This document shows positions 1 to 10,267 of a stretch of 49,609 nucleotides of DNA, piece after piece. Both the position numbers and the translations under genes were made by a program. The notes under the pieces were generated by a model, which had not been told where the DNA came from, did not search any database, and saw only the letters and a list, made by a program, of their open reading frames with translations. The number at the start of each line of letters is the position of its first letter. The stretch's first letter is position 1. The DNA comes from a virus, in IMG/VR virus record IMGVR_UViG_3300030012_004328, positions 1-49,609 of that record; one strand, 5' to 3'.

Positions 1-2
1 AT

Positions 3-1376
3 AAAGCAAGAGAGTTACAAGCTCAAGTAATGGGTGATGAAACTGCTACAGAAATACAAAAAGCACAAGTAAATTTAGAATTATTAAGAGCTAATAAATT
101 AGCTCTCTCATTAAAACATGACACATTTGAAGCAGAAGCAAATGCTCTTAGTGAATTCAAGCGTTTAAGTAAGGCAGAATTTAACCTTGATAGAAAACTT
201 GCAGAAGCCAAAAGAAAACTAGCCGCCGCTCAAATAGACCGCATGAAAATGTTAAAAGGCGAGCAGCGGACTGCTGAAATGAATGTTGGTTTATCTTCTG
301 CTATAAAAGGACCATTTGCCGATAATATAAAATTAGCATCTGAGCAAAATTTAACTCAAAGAAATCTTGCCATAGGAAAAGAAGATATTAGAGCGGCACA
401 GGAAAAGTTAGATGAAGCTGATCCTAGTGATAAAGATTTTTCTAAATTAAAAGATGATGTAGCAACTGCATCAGAAAAATTCAAAGACGCCGTAGCAAAA
501 GCTGGTGTTGGCCTTGTTCAAAAAATGAGGCAAGTAGCCGATGCTCTTACAGAGGCAAGAGAAAAAGGCAAAGAGCTTGAAACTCAAAGAGCTAAAATTA
601 TAGAAGGATTTATAAACGATATTGTATCTGGTAGAAAAACAGGAGATTTTAGCGAGGCGGTATCTATGGTCAAAGCACTTGAAGCTGGTGCGAGAGAAGT
701 AAAGGTAATATTAGATAGAGAAAGAAAAAAAGCTAAAAGAAACCTTGGAGATGATTTTGATGAGAAAGATTTTCTACAAAGCGACTCTCTGAGAAATGCA
801 ATTGGTCAAAATCGCGCAAGAGAACTAAGTCAGATGGCGATGGACGCGCAAACAGCAGCAAACCGAGCGGGGTCTGGTAAAATTGCTGAAAACTTTATTG
901 AAAATGCACTACCACCAATATTAAGAAGTGTGTTAGATAGCACAGCTTCTGCTAGAAAAGCGGCTGTGACTACAGGACTTGAGGGGTTAGGTGATGAAAG
1001 AGCGCGAAACGTATTGGGGGCTGACACTAAAGATATAGATGAGCAAATAAATCAAAACACACAAGCATTAATATCTTTAAAGGGTCAATTAGATCAAACT
1101 AAAGGCGCTTTTGAGAAACTAGAACAACAAGTGAGCGACACAGATGCTAAAGGAATTCCAGCACAAATAAAAAGAACTGTCGCAGCAATGACAAAAGCAG
1201 CTGATAGCACAGAGGGTGTTCAAGATTTTGCAACGAAGCTAAATGAAGGGGTTAAGACTACAACTGACTTTTTGGCAAAGCAAGGTGAATTTGTAAAACA
1301 ACAAGATATTCTAGTTGGAAAGATGACTGATGCATTAAAAATTATTCAAGATAAACTAGATGAAATATCAGGATAA
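3..1376 (+). CDS. Probable tail tape-measure protein, C-terminal part (5' end outside window)
   Basis: The frame is open from the first bases of the window and reads through the ATG at 30 without a stop, so this is the 3' part of a longer gene. The visible part (about 458 residues) is rich in Ala, Lys, Glu and Gln with long heptad-like helical stretches and almost no Cys or Trp, as expected for the rod-like protein that sets tail length and is threaded through the tail tube. It precedes a run of large virion genes, which fits a tape-measure gene. No lysozyme or peptidase domain is visible in this part. Another long coiled-coil virion protein is the main alternative, because the identifying N-terminal and membrane-like segments lie outside the window. 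Confidence 0.55.
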   Translation, partial: KARELQAQVMGDETATEIQKAQVNLELLRANKLALSLKHDTFEAEANALSEFKRLSKAEFNLDRKLAEAKRKLAAAQIDRMKMLKGEQRTAEMNVGLSSAIKGPFADNIKLASEQNLTQRNLAIGKEDIRAAQEKLDEADPSDKDFSKLKDDVATASEKFKDAVAKAGVGLVQKMRQVADALTEAREKGKELETQRAKIIEGFINDIVSGRKTGDFSEAVSMVKALEAGAREVKVILDRERKKAKRNLGDDFDEKDFLQSDSLRNAIGQNRARELSQMAMDAQTAANRAGSGKIAENFIENALPPILRSVLDSTASARKAAVTTGLEGLGDERARNVLGADTKDIDEQINQNTQALISLKGQLDQTKGAFEKLEQQVSDTDAKGIPAQIKRTVAAMTKAADSTEGVQDFATKLNEGVKTTTDFLAKQGEFVKQQDILVGKMTDALKIIQDKLDEISG

Positions 1377-1401
1377 ACCTAGATAACATATCAGAAAAAT
1401 A

Positions 1402-2949
1402 ATGTCTGCCCTTATTGTAAATAATGTTTTATCTTCATCTGTTCAAGTAACTTATAAGTATTTAGATACAGATGAGTTATTTGGATATGATATTGAGGGG
1501 ACTTATGAAATAGACATTTCTGATGTAAGAATTTTACAAAACGAAACGAGCTTACTTGAAGGTAGAGATGCTATTCAAAACGCATACAATAGACCTAACA
1601 TTACAGCACGGATAGGTGCTGATGATTATTTAAATGGTCGAGTCTCTAGCTACAATTTTTCTGAGGGTAGCTTGGTCGGTTCAGAGACAGTATCCATAAC
1701 TATAACAGAGTCTAGAAGATTAGATAGTTACGCCTCTTCTGAGTTTGCTAAATACATACCTAATCCACATGCTTTAGAAACTTTTTCTGAGACATATAAT
1801 TTTTCTAGAAATGGCGCTGATTATACTTCTACAAGAAACATATCTATAAAGTATGCTCAAGAAGCAGGTGATCAGTTTCTAAGTAATGCTAGAACATTTT
1901 TAACTAATTACTATTTTGCTAATAGGCCAAGTCTTGGTTATCAAGAAGATGGTATATCTGAGAACGCCAAGATAGATAAAAATTTTAGAGGTCTAATAAA
2001 TGAAAGTTATAATCTATTAGATCTAACTGTTTCTTTACAGGAAACCGTTGAGTCATCTGTAGTAGATCCAAGTAAGCATGTTAGTAGAAAAGAAACTCAT
2101 ACCTTGGCTGTAGACGAGTCGGGATTTTTAAATAAAACTTTTAATATTGAGTTAAAATCTTTGAGGTTAGATTCAGAGAATGTTCTTACTTCTGCGATGG
2201 CGTCAATAGTAGATGAAAAGAAATCTGAAGAACAAGCAAAGTTTGGTTCTCCGTTCTCAATATCTAAGGCTATAACAAAAAATGGAAATACAGCGACCCT
2301 AACAATACAATTTTCTACAGACCCGAAAAAATCTCAAGAAAATATAATATCATATTCGGGTCAAGAGCAAAAAAGAGAAAGATTTATAGATTTTACTTTA
2401 AACATACAGTTCACCTCTCAAGGTAAAAATCAAATAGCTAAATTTAATAACTCAAAGCAGTCTTGGATAAATGAGCAGCCTAATTACGGTGATAAAATCA
2501 AAAGATTATTTCACCCCTTGCAAAATTTTTATGAGAAAAGCAGGTCTACAAATTTTCAAAAATCAGATGGCAAAATATCGGAGTCTGTAGTTTTTACAAC
2601 AGATGACTCCTATGAATCATCTGATGACGGATTGTTAAAATTGAAAAAGAGAGTTTCAAAAAACTTCCAGATACAAAGGATAGAAAAGTTCTTAGATATT
2701 GGTGATTTAAAAGATCAGGTTGTTCAAAGTGATTTAAAGACAGTGGGCAAGGCTACAGTTACTGCTGATGCTATAGTTAGCCAAAGTGCAGGTGTATATA
2801 AGGCAAAAGAAATTTTAGAATCCAAAACAGAAGAGTTAAATGAAATGGTTGATGAAGATGTTATTCATATAACTTCTGATGTGGTAAATTTAAATCTTGG
2901 AGAAGGAACAGCATCTAGAACATTAAATTATTTATTTATAAAAGAATAA
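1402..2949 (+). CDS. Virion (tail/baseplate) structural protein with repeated beta-rich units
   Basis: This 515-residue protein is rich in Ser, Thr, Asn and Asp with alternating beta-strand patterning and no enzymatic motif. Loosely repeated units recur, in which a Ser/Glu-rich segment is followed by a strand of the type SYxFxxN or TLxIQFS; examples start near residues 120, 210, 280 and 390. This suggests stacked beta-sandwich domains. The next gene has the same style and its stop shares one base with that gene's start, so the two are probably co-translated and related by duplication. No clear Shine-Dalgarno sequence precedes the ATG; the 25-base gap from the tape-measure-like gene is A-rich. 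The exact virion role is not recognised. Confidence 0.55.
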   Translation: MSALIVNNVLSSSVQVTYKYLDTDELFGYDIEGTYEIDISDVRILQNETSLLEGRDAIQNAYNRPNITARIGADDYLNGRVSSYNFSEGSLVGSETVSITITESRRLDSYASSEFAKYIPNPHALETFSETYNFSRNGADYTSTRNISIKYAQEAGDQFLSNARTFLTNYYFANRPSLGYQEDGISENAKIDKNFRGLINESYNLLDLTVSLQETVESSVVDPSKHVSRKETHTLAVDESGFLNKTFNIELKSLRLDSENVLTSAMASIVDEKKSEEQAKFGSPFSISKAITKNGNTATLTIQFSTDPKKSQENIISYSGQEQKRERFIDFTLNIQFTSQGKNQIAKFNNSKQSWINEQPNYGDKIKRLFHPLQNFYEKSRSTNFQKSDGKISESVVFTTDDSYESSDDGLLKLKKRVSKNFQIQRIEKFLDIGDLKDQVVQSDLKTVGKATVTADAIVSQSAGVYKAKEILESKTEELNEMVDEDVIHITSDVVNLNLGEGTASRTLNYLFIKE

Positions 2950-4577
2950 TGTCTGAAGAAATTTCATATGGATCTTATAATTTTCCTACACCTACGCCAT
3001 TTGTAGCGGAAGGTGTAGAGCCTGTTTATGTAGAGGGAAAGGTAGATCATTTTGTAAATTCTATTGACATTGTTGGCAATTTAACTGGTGAAAATTTAAG
3101 TGGGCTACATCTTGAAAAAATGAAGATGATAAGTGGTCTACTTCCAACATTTGAAACCTTAACGATTACTAATAGTTCATCTAATTCTGGGATAAAAATA
3201 TTTCCAAAATCAAAACCTCAAAATATATCTTTTGATAGTTCTGATTTAACAACCGTTTTACCTTACTCTGTTTCTTTTATATCATTTAAATCAGGAACCT
3301 TTGCTAAATTTTTTGGAATTCAAAACCCAGTTGATAACTGGACCTTTAATGAAGAGGACGGAAGAGTTGTTACAGCCACTCATAATGTTTCTGCCGAAGG
3401 AGTAAAAGTTGGGGATAAATCTCCACTTGATAGTGCTAGGGAATTTGTAACAGGTAGAGTTACGGGTTTTGCTGATTTAAGTTTGTTCCTAACAGGGCAA
3501 ACTGGCTATCTAATGTCTAGAACTGAAGATATAGACAAGTCCAAAAATTCATATGGGATACAAGAGACTTATAAATATAATACAGATACAGATACAGATT
3601 ACAGTGGTTTGTTTACTTCAAACTCTACCATATCTTTTGATAAGGATGCTGGGTTGAATGTAAATGTTAATGCAAGTATACAGGGGGATTTCATAGGAGC
3701 GGGATTAGCTAATCCATCAGATGGTGGAAACCGATTTAGGGTTTCTACAGGTTTGTTTACACCAAGCCAAGCTGCTGAAGTTGCAGTAAATGCAGTGGTA
3801 TCTTCTTTATCTAATTATGAAAGTGGTTCGTATACCTTCATAGAGAGAGGTCCAACAACAGTTTCTTACAATATAGACACTGGGACAAACAAGATTGATT
3901 TCAGCTACACTTTTAATGATCCTGACAATACAGATCAAATAGGAAATGTTCTTCATACTAGAAGTTCATCAGTATCTGTTAGCAAGGATGATTCTAAAGT
4001 AGGAATCTCTGTTCAAGGAGAGTTAAAATATAATTCTCCTTTTGACATATTCCCAACTGGAGACCCTGCCACTGGAGCAAGATTTTTAGAGGTTGATAAA
4101 GAATTCAGTGGTATAGCGGAAAACTCTGGATTTTTAAATTTAGCGATAGAAGCATTACAAGATTTCACTGGAGATGCAACGGGGTATTACATAAGTGGTG
4201 ATTATATAAATCCAGAGCCATTATCAAAATCTATTACCAAGACACCTGAAGATAGTCAGATATCATACTCTCTGACTTTTGATAATCGCATTGATTTATC
4301 TTCTGGATCACTTTCAGGTCTTAAGGTTAGTATAAGTGATAAAAAACCCATAGAGCTTAGTGGTATAGTTCCTAGTTTGGGTGGATTTGCGAAACAAAAG
4401 ATAAACAATAGGACAGCAGGAGAATTTAAGGCAACAGCTAGTTGTGAGGCATCTACGGGAGAACTACAACAGTTAATTGATGTTGTTAGTGGGCATATGA
4501 CGGGCACTTTTGTCTTTGACGAAAGCAGTAGTTTAAATGAGCAAAATATTTCATATAATGTAAGTAGATACTATTGA
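2949..4577 (+). CDS. Virion structural protein, probable paralogue of the preceding gene
   Basis: This 542-residue protein is beta-rich. It has internal repeats of a unit that begins with a Ser/Lys/Thr segment and continues into a strand like ISYSLTFDN or IDFSYTFND (near residues 205, 300 and 430), each followed by a Gly/Ser-rich loop and an acidic helix. The same periodic design is seen in the preceding gene, so a tail-associated repeat family is likely. The start ATG overlaps the preceding stop by one base and only one base separates it from the next gene. No catalytic motif, signal peptide or membrane segment is visible. A baseplate or tail-tip role is inferred only from position downstream of the tape-measure-like gene. 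Confidence 0.55.
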   Translation: MSEEISYGSYNFPTPTPFVAEGVEPVYVEGKVDHFVNSIDIVGNLTGENLSGLHLEKMKMISGLLPTFETLTITNSSSNSGIKIFPKSKPQNISFDSSDLTTVLPYSVSFISFKSGTFAKFFGIQNPVDNWTFNEEDGRVVTATHNVSAEGVKVGDKSPLDSAREFVTGRVTGFADLSLFLTGQTGYLMSRTEDIDKSKNSYGIQETYKYNTDTDTDYSGLFTSNSTISFDKDAGLNVNVNASIQGDFIGAGLANPSDGGNRFRVSTGLFTPSQAAEVAVNAVVSSLSNYESGSYTFIERGPTTVSYNIDTGTNKIDFSYTFNDPDNTDQIGNVLHTRSSSVSVSKDDSKVGISVQGELKYNSPFDIFPTGDPATGARFLEVDKEFSGIAENSGFLNLAIEALQDFTGDATGYYISGDYINPEPLSKSITKTPEDSQISYSLTFDNRIDLSSGSLSGLKVSISDKKPIELSGIVPSLGGFAKQKINNRTAGEFKATASCEASTGELQQLIDVVSGHMTGTFVFDESSSLNEQNISYNVSRYY

Positions 4578-4578
4578 T

Positions 4579-5994
4579 ATGAGTGAAAAAGGATTAGACT
4601 TTTCTTTGCAAGAGACTCTTGGAAGCAATAAAAACTTATTGGTTTTTTACAACTTCTCTGGGATGAGTGGAAGACATCTTGGTAATGAACTAGATGATAG
4701 TCTGAACTATGCTGTTATTGAGAATTGTGAGCCAGCTGTAGACACTGGTGTTTATAGCGGAGTTTTGGTGGGGGCTGGAGGAACGATACCAACAGTAACA
4801 GCTCTTGCTAGAAGCACTTTTTTGTTAGATGATACGTTAAATTTAAGTGGGTCAAATGTAAAGGTAACAGGAACAAATTCATTACCTTATAATGATTGCT
4901 CTGTTGCATTTGATTTTGAATTTAAGGATACTGTAGATAATTCAGTTTTATTTGGTTCTTTAGAAAAGACATCTCAAACAATAAATGGACAAGTCATAAC
5001 AGGCGCTAAAGGATTTAATTTTGGAGTAACAGATAGGGGTCAACTGTTTTACCAAGGCTTCGATCAGGGTGGAGATTTTATAAAGACATCAAGTTCTTTT
5101 GAACTATCAAAAAGAAATGTTATAAGTTTTTCTCTAGGCTCTAATCAACTTAGTGTTTGCAGATTCGATTATTTAAATAACGAAATACAGAAAGAAGATT
5201 TCACCGTAAACACTTCTTCGATTGCTAATAATGAAGAATTTTACATAGGTGGATCAAACCAATACTTTAGAAAAGGTGCAGCAGGTTGCTCTGGAGAATT
5301 CGGAACAGCAAGCGGGATAAATGTCCATTCTTTCTGCTTATTATCTGGTTATGTAGCGCCTTCTGTTATGTTCTCATTGGGCAGCGGATTAGTGGGAGAT
5401 TATTTTACAAGCATACAGCCATTGGTAGAACAAAGAAGAATAACAGGATACAATCAAATCATTAAATACCAAACTGGTATAACAGGATATGATTACGAGA
5501 ATACTGGTAGTATAAATATACAGACTGGTAGATATATGGAGACTGGTAATATTTTTGCAGATGATCCCACAGGAAGCAATGTTAAAGAGGGTGATAGATA
5601 TTTTATATACAGAACTTTTGATTCTGCACTTTCTGCCAGTGGGGTAAAAAACTTTGTGAAAGAACAAGTTGGATATCTACACCCACAGTCTGGTTATCAA
5701 TATCTACCGACTGGAGATGGCGCGTTTGATACATTAGGTTTACAAAATATTGAAGGAGCTGTGTCTGACTTTATTGAACAAAAAGGTATATCTGGCGCTG
5801 GGACCATAAGTGTAAAATTATTTGGATCTAGATTTCAGGTAGGTTCGTTAGATAAAATTAGTGGAGTAATACAAGAGCCTCTATATGAAACAATTGAGTC
5901 TACTCCAAAAGGGCATGGATCTGGTGTAAAAATGGGTGGATTAAGTTCTACGTTTAAGAAGAATTATATTTATTATTTAGGAGAAAGAATATGA
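4579..5994 (+). CDS. Virion protein with LamG/concanavalin-like domain
   Basis: The 471-residue product has a region at about residues 80-260 with the layout of a LamG-type jelly-roll: the segment CSVAFDFEFKD, then GFNFGVTDRGQLFYQG, then EFYIGGSNQYF. This is the 'define the laminate, count the strands, report the glyph' pattern of phage proteins that bind carbohydrate or other virion subunits. The C-terminal half is rich in Gly, Tyr and Thr with short repeats of the type TGxxxYxTGxT. The start lies one base after the preceding stop, and the gene overlaps the next by four bases (ATGA). A tail-fibre or receptor-contact role is plausible but inferred from fold resemblance and position. Confidence 0.5.
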   Translation: MSEKGLDFSLQETLGSNKNLLVFYNFSGMSGRHLGNELDDSLNYAVIENCEPAVDTGVYSGVLVGAGGTIPTVTALARSTFLLDDTLNLSGSNVKVTGTNSLPYNDCSVAFDFEFKDTVDNSVLFGSLEKTSQTINGQVITGAKGFNFGVTDRGQLFYQGFDQGGDFIKTSSSFELSKRNVISFSLGSNQLSVCRFDYLNNEIQKEDFTVNTSSIANNEEFYIGGSNQYFRKGAAGCSGEFGTASGINVHSFCLLSGYVAPSVMFSLGSGLVGDYFTSIQPLVEQRRITGYNQIIKYQTGITGYDYENTGSINIQTGRYMETGNIFADDPTGSNVKEGDRYFIYRTFDSALSASGVKNFVKEQVGYLHPQSGYQYLPTGDGAFDTLGLQNIEGAVSDFIEQKGISGAGTISVKLFGSRFQVGSLDKISGVIQEPLYETIESTPKGHGSGVKMGGLSSTFKKNYIYYLGERI

Positions 5995-6851
5995 TTTACG
6001 ATGCTGTTATATTTACTGGTGATGCCACAATATCTGGATGTCATTCAGCTCAGTTTTTTACAGATAATTTTAATTTGTTAAATAAAAATACAGCTGGAGC
6101 TGAGAACGAACATTTTTTCGATAGATCTTTATTGAGGGAAAATAATACAATTCAATTAAATTTAAATTCTCAGACCTTAACACAAGAAGTGCCTATCACG
6201 GGGCAAGCTACTAATGAAATAGTCTTCTCAATAAACACTGGAGATTTTTTTATTAAAGATACTGGTCAGGTAGATGTTGTAGATAGAAATAGATTATTTT
6301 TTGATAATGGTAAAGGAGAGTTAAGCGCTCCAGTAAAATCGGAATCAAACTTAATATATAATTTTATATCTGGGGTTTCCGTAATAACTAAAGGAGATCT
6401 GGGGCAAAGTTTGAAAGACAGCATTGATGATGCAATAGGCAGTAGTTATATTTTTAATGATATAGATTATTTTTTAAATGGTCAAAAAGTTTACTCTGGT
6501 AATGGTGTTGGGGTTCAAAATGCCACTGTAAAAACAACCTTATTCAATAATTCTGCTACAGCTAATGGAATTGTTACAGCAGATAATAAATCAAATTTTA
6601 AGTATGCTGCTTATAGAAAAAGACCTAAATCAAATTCAATCACAGGAATATCCCCAGATGTCTTTGGATCTGAATTCATAGAAAAAAGAACAAATTTTTA
6701 TATAAATGGCATGTTGGAGCTTCAATCTAGTTATCTGGAGCTATATACAGGTGTAACTATGATAGAGAAGGATAAAAAAGCTCTAATAAGTGGATCTCTT
6801 GCTGGAGATAAATTTAAGGTGAGTGTTAAAAATGAGTTTCTCTCCTTATGA
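5991..6851 (+). CDS. Virion-associated protein of unknown fold
   Basis: The 286-residue product shows no recognised domain. It is Asn/Ser/Thr-rich, beta-patterned and lacks a signal peptide or transmembrane segment. Its composition matches the flanking virion genes. The ATG overlaps the preceding stop as ATGA, and the gene's own end overlaps the next start the same way, so it belongs to a tightly coupled tail operon. A baseplate or tail-completion role is a position-based inference only. Confidence 0.45.
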   Translation: MIYDAVIFTGDATISGCHSAQFFTDNFNLLNKNTAGAENEHFFDRSLLRENNTIQLNLNSQTLTQEVPITGQATNEIVFSINTGDFFIKDTGQVDVVDRNRLFFDNGKGELSAPVKSESNLIYNFISGVSVITKGDLGQSLKDSIDDAIGSSYIFNDIDYFLNGQKVYSGNGVGVQNATVKTTLFNNSATANGIVTADNKSNFKYAAYRKRPKSNSITGISPDVFGSEFIEKRTNFYINGMLELQSSYLELYTGVTMIEKDKKALISGSLAGDKFKVSVKNEFLSL

Positions 6852-9502
6852 AAGAATCAATTACAAAATTAGACTTAAATTTCACCAATGCTGGTGGAGG
6901 ACACACTGCCTCCGTTTCCACTACGGTGAATCCTAAAAATGTAGATGGATCAGGAGAAGCTGGCACAGTTATTGGAGATATTGGAGAGGTTAATAATTTT
7001 TCTAATGAAGATATATCCAGAATGATGACAAACTTTGTCTGCACGACAAAAACAGTATCGGCAGACCCAACAAAGAAAACCATAATTAGAAGGTATGTTG
7101 ACAAAACAACCTTAATATTAGATTCTCACGTTGTATTAGTTAGGGGCCTAAATATAGGGCCAGAGGGAGGAAATGAATTTGAAGGCCCTCTTCCTTTTTT
7201 CTCTGAAGTAGTAAACAGTCCTCTCAATTCGTTTAGGCCACTAGACCCTGTAAAAAATGGCTCTGTTTTAGAAATAGGTAAAATTTACAATGTAGAATCA
7301 GCAGCTAATTACCAAGGTTTAAAAATAAGTTTAGTTTATCATAATAAACAACTTAAAGAAGAACTTTGTTTAAATTCAGAATTCATAAGTGATACTTATA
7401 AGTCTGCACCAGACCTAGCTCAATACGACTTAAAGCTTGGTTATACCTTAAAAGAATTTGAGCAAATGCTTAGTCTAGTTGGCTTGAGAGTTATTGGTCT
7501 ACCAACAGAGAATTTGGAATCTATATTATTCGAAGCTAATGGGACTTTATCTAGTGTCATAAGTTCTGTGGCTAGTTATCTTGGATTCTTTTGGTATATA
7601 GATCCAGAAACTGGATTTATAAGATTTATAAACACAGAAAAAGCTGCATCTATACCCATAACAGATCACACAGACTCTAGTGATTCTAATGTTATTTCAG
7701 CTTCATTTACTCAGAGTAATATATTCAACAGAATTGTTAACGTATATAACGGCTCTACAGAAAAAGATCAAAATGATCCAAAGGATGATGACAGACCAAG
7801 ACCAGTTTTCTTAAAAAGAGTTAGGTTTGAAGACCTCAAGGGAAAAAAGCCTCTTTTAAATGAAGCGGTTATAGCAGCATTTTTTGCATTATTTGATCAA
7901 AACGAGTCAGAGGATGTCTTTAATAAATTTGCTTATTTGTTTATAGTTTTTTGTAGAATATCTGAGTTGATGGAAGAAGCTGATTCAGCTCAAGTAACTC
8001 ATGGATCACCTAAATTTGATCCTCTTGATGGAATCATAGATGGTGTTGATGATGATGCTTATAGAACAGTTTTTAATCTATATGAACACAGGCCAAAGAA
8101 AAATAGATTAAAAATTGGTGATGATTTTAAGAGAAATTTTATACAATTTAAAAGATTCACATATCCTAGAAACGCAAACTTTTTCACATACGACGATAAT
8201 CCATTTAAGGGTCAAGTTTTATTTAGAGGGCATAATGGAACATCACGTTCACTTTATGATAGGCGAGAGCCTTTAGCTAAATCAGGATTAAGGCCAAAGG
8301 GAGGGAGATTAAATAGGGTTATTAATGAGTTTTGTTATTATGAATTAATACCGCAAGACAACAATGGTAAAACCGTATCTGCATTGCCGTTTCCATCAAA
8401 AACAAAATTATATACTTTTTTAAAGTTGTATTTTAAATTAGGTGGAGCTGTTTACATATCCAATGGATATAGTCAATATAAGTCAGAGAGGATGGATTTT
8501 AGCAACTCAAGTGGGACAACAATATTAGGACCATTTCATAAAGACACTAGGATCGACGCTATTTCAGAGCTTTCAGATATAAATGCTTTACTAGAATTTA
8601 TGGGTATTGAGAATGCTTTGATTTCAGATTTTGCAGATGCGGTGCAAACTTCTGATGATAAAAAAAGAAAAGTAGTAACAGTTCACGATTTTCATTTTAT
8701 AGGATTTAGAGCTATAAAGAAACTAGAAAGAGAACCTAAAAAACTTGATGGTGCAGATAATGTGGTTGGAGGAGAGCCTGTCGATTATGACCTATTTACA
8801 GATTATATTGAGATAGTAGAATTTCCGAATAAAAGAGGTAAAAGATACGTAGGAGGTCCAACTAATGTTGGTGATGGTGAGTTTATACAACGAGATTTTA
8901 ATCCTCTTGGTTTGTCATTAATTAAAAATGTTAGAAAAATAATTAAAAAGTCAAGTGTTAACTATTTGCAGTCAACTAGAAAGAAGAAGTTTTTAAAAGC
9001 AACTTATGTAAGAAGTAAGACTAGGGTTAATAAAGACAACGAAGAAGGAGAAGAGCAAGAAGATGACGATATAGCAGCATCAAGTGAAAATGATCAGAAA
9101 ATATCAGATTTGTTTGATAGGTTTGATCTTAAATTTAATTCTTACGAGTCTCCTAATTATAGTAATCTAAACAAATTAACACTATCTTCACTATCTGGGT
9201 CAACTCCAGAAATGAAATTGTTAAGAAGAGTCAGAGGTGTTTATAGAAACACTTTCGATAAACCAAGCTCTTCTAGTAGAACGCTTTATGGATTACATGT
9301 TCCTAATTTTGAGCCTACTATGAATTCAATATCAATATCAGTAGGTTCAAATGGGATTCAAACAACAATAAATGAATCAACCATTAAACTGATACCACCA
9401 GATCAGCAATTCTTAGTGACAGAGGGTCAAGAGGCATTGACTCCAAAATCTACTATGCCAAGGAATTTCACCTCTTCTCAAAGAAATCTTCTTGGATTAT
9501 AA
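6848..9502 (+). CDS. Large tail/baseplate hub-like protein
   Basis: This 884-residue protein is the last gene of the left tail block. Residues about 200-260 contain a helix-rich segment (YTLKEFEQMLSLVGLRV) followed by a Gly/Phe/Trp-rich turn (YLGFFWYIDPETGFIRF), a pattern I associate with tail hub and tail-associated proteins that combine a small alpha/beta domain with beta barrels. An acidic stretch near residues 735-750 (EEGEEQEDDD) looks like a disordered linker. The C-terminal roughly 130 residues are Ser/Asn-rich. The gene overlaps its upstream neighbour by four bases, and its stop overlaps the stop region of the convergent gene. The hub assignment is tentative. Confidence 0.4.
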   Translation: MKESITKLDLNFTNAGGGHTASVSTTVNPKNVDGSGEAGTVIGDIGEVNNFSNEDISRMMTNFVCTTKTVSADPTKKTIIRRYVDKTTLILDSHVVLVRGLNIGPEGGNEFEGPLPFFSEVVNSPLNSFRPLDPVKNGSVLEIGKIYNVESAANYQGLKISLVYHNKQLKEELCLNSEFISDTYKSAPDLAQYDLKLGYTLKEFEQMLSLVGLRVIGLPTENLESILFEANGTLSSVISSVASYLGFFWYIDPETGFIRFINTEKAASIPITDHTDSSDSNVISASFTQSNIFNRIVNVYNGSTEKDQNDPKDDDRPRPVFLKRVRFEDLKGKKPLLNEAVIAAFFALFDQNESEDVFNKFAYLFIVFCRISELMEEADSAQVTHGSPKFDPLDGIIDGVDDDAYRTVFNLYEHRPKKNRLKIGDDFKRNFIQFKRFTYPRNANFFTYDDNPFKGQVLFRGHNGTSRSLYDRREPLAKSGLRPKGGRLNRVINEFCYYELIPQDNNGKTVSALPFPSKTKLYTFLKLYFKLGGAVYISNGYSQYKSERMDFSNSSGTTILGPFHKDTRIDAISELSDINALLEFMGIENALISDFADAVQTSDDKKRKVVTVHDFHFIGFRAIKKLEREPKKLDGADNVVGGEPVDYDLFTDYIEIVEFPNKRGKRYVGGPTNVGDGEFIQRDFNPLGLSLIKNVRKIIKKSSVNYLQSTRKKKFLKATYVRSKTRVNKDNEEGEEQEDDDIAASSENDQKISDLFDRFDLKFNSYESPNYSNLNKLTLSSLSGSTPEMKLLRRVRGVYRNTFDKPSSSSRTLYGLHVPNFEPTMNSISISVGSNGIQTTINESTIKLIPPDQQFLVTEGQEALTPKSTMPRNFTSSQRNLLGL

Positions 9503-10267
9503 TTTCTTTATTATTGAAATTATTTTCCTACATTCTTTTGCAGGTAGATCCTCATAAGAAGACCAATCCTTTGCGTCTTCATTCCTGTAGGAATCATCCT
9601 TCCACAGTTGCCTCAGAAACGTCTTGAAGCTATCAAATGAGCCATCCCCTAACTTATCTCCCAAAGCCTTCTGTAGCGCCCCTGAAGGGGTCAGAGGGAG
9701 CATTACTGCATCACTAGAGGAATCATGTTCTACAGTGTTTGAATTATTAGCACCTTTTGACTTATCAATCTCATCTGCACCCACAATGTGGATATTTAGA
9801 TAATTACGAACACAACGCACAAAAGCTCGGTTACAAGCTATTGTTTCTAAGAACTTAGCGCAGAAGTTATCTGTATTTGCAAGAGTAGCATTAGCATAGT
9901 CTTGGTATGCGACTTCATCTTGTGTCTCATAATTCTTGTCCCAGTTTATCGTGCATTTAGCAGTCACATAGCCATCTGAAGGCTGAGTCACATCAAAAGC
10001 TACCGTGGAGTATCCTCTCATTTTAGCTAACTCTTTGATACCTCCAAGCATGATAAGAAGCTGTTTATCGGAAAGACCCTCTACAGAATTGGGAACATCT
10101 TTTTTTCTTGAGACAAACCAGTCTTTGTTTGGATACAAGAACTCCTCCTTGATCATAGCTCTCCAGTTTACAGAGCCATCTTCATTAAATTCGTAGTCTA
10201 CATTCTCAAGCAATCCGTGCTCGTTACGCTTGTAGATATCTGGCCCGTAGATCTTTTTCTTACTCAT
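9497..10267 (-). CDS. Conserved phage protein, possible ssDNA-annealing (Rad52-like) recombination protein
   Basis: The 256-residue protein has a segment (about residues 65-165) that runs LSDKQLLIMLGGIKELAKMRGY, a strand with YVTAKCTINW, then a helix with ETIACNRAFVRCVRNYLNI ending in VGADEID. It also has a short C-terminal helical module with a Trp. I recall this arrangement from phage proteins placed with recombination genes, and the strand-helix layout resembles single-strand annealing proteins. That is recollection rather than a catalytic motif, and no residue proves it. It overlaps the start of the upstream glycosyltransferase gene by eight bases on the same strand. An SSB-like gene sits three genes upstream. 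Confidence 0.35.
   Translation of the reverse strand: MSKKKIYGPDIYKRNEHGLLENVDYEFNEDGSVNWRAMIKEEFLYPNKDWFVSRKKDVPNSVEGLSDKQLLIMLGGIKELAKMRGYSTVAFDVTQPSDGYVTAKCTINWDKNYETQDEVAYQDYANATLANTDNFCAKFLETIACNRAFVRCVRNYLNIHIVGADEIDKSKGANNSNTVEHDSSSDAVMLPLTPSGALQKALGDKLGDGSFDSFKTFLRQLWKDDSYRNEDAKDWSSYEDLPAKECRKIISIIKKL
9499..9526 (+). terminator. Weak AT-rich hairpin at convergent gene ends
   Basis: An 8-base perfect inverted repeat (ATAATTTC at 9499-9506 and GAAATTAT at 9516-9523, 9-base loop) is followed on the plus strand by TTTT. It sits where a plus-strand and a minus-strand gene end facing each other. The stem has only two G-C pairs, so termination would be inefficient. It overlaps the last codons of the minus-strand gene. 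Confidence 0.3.
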
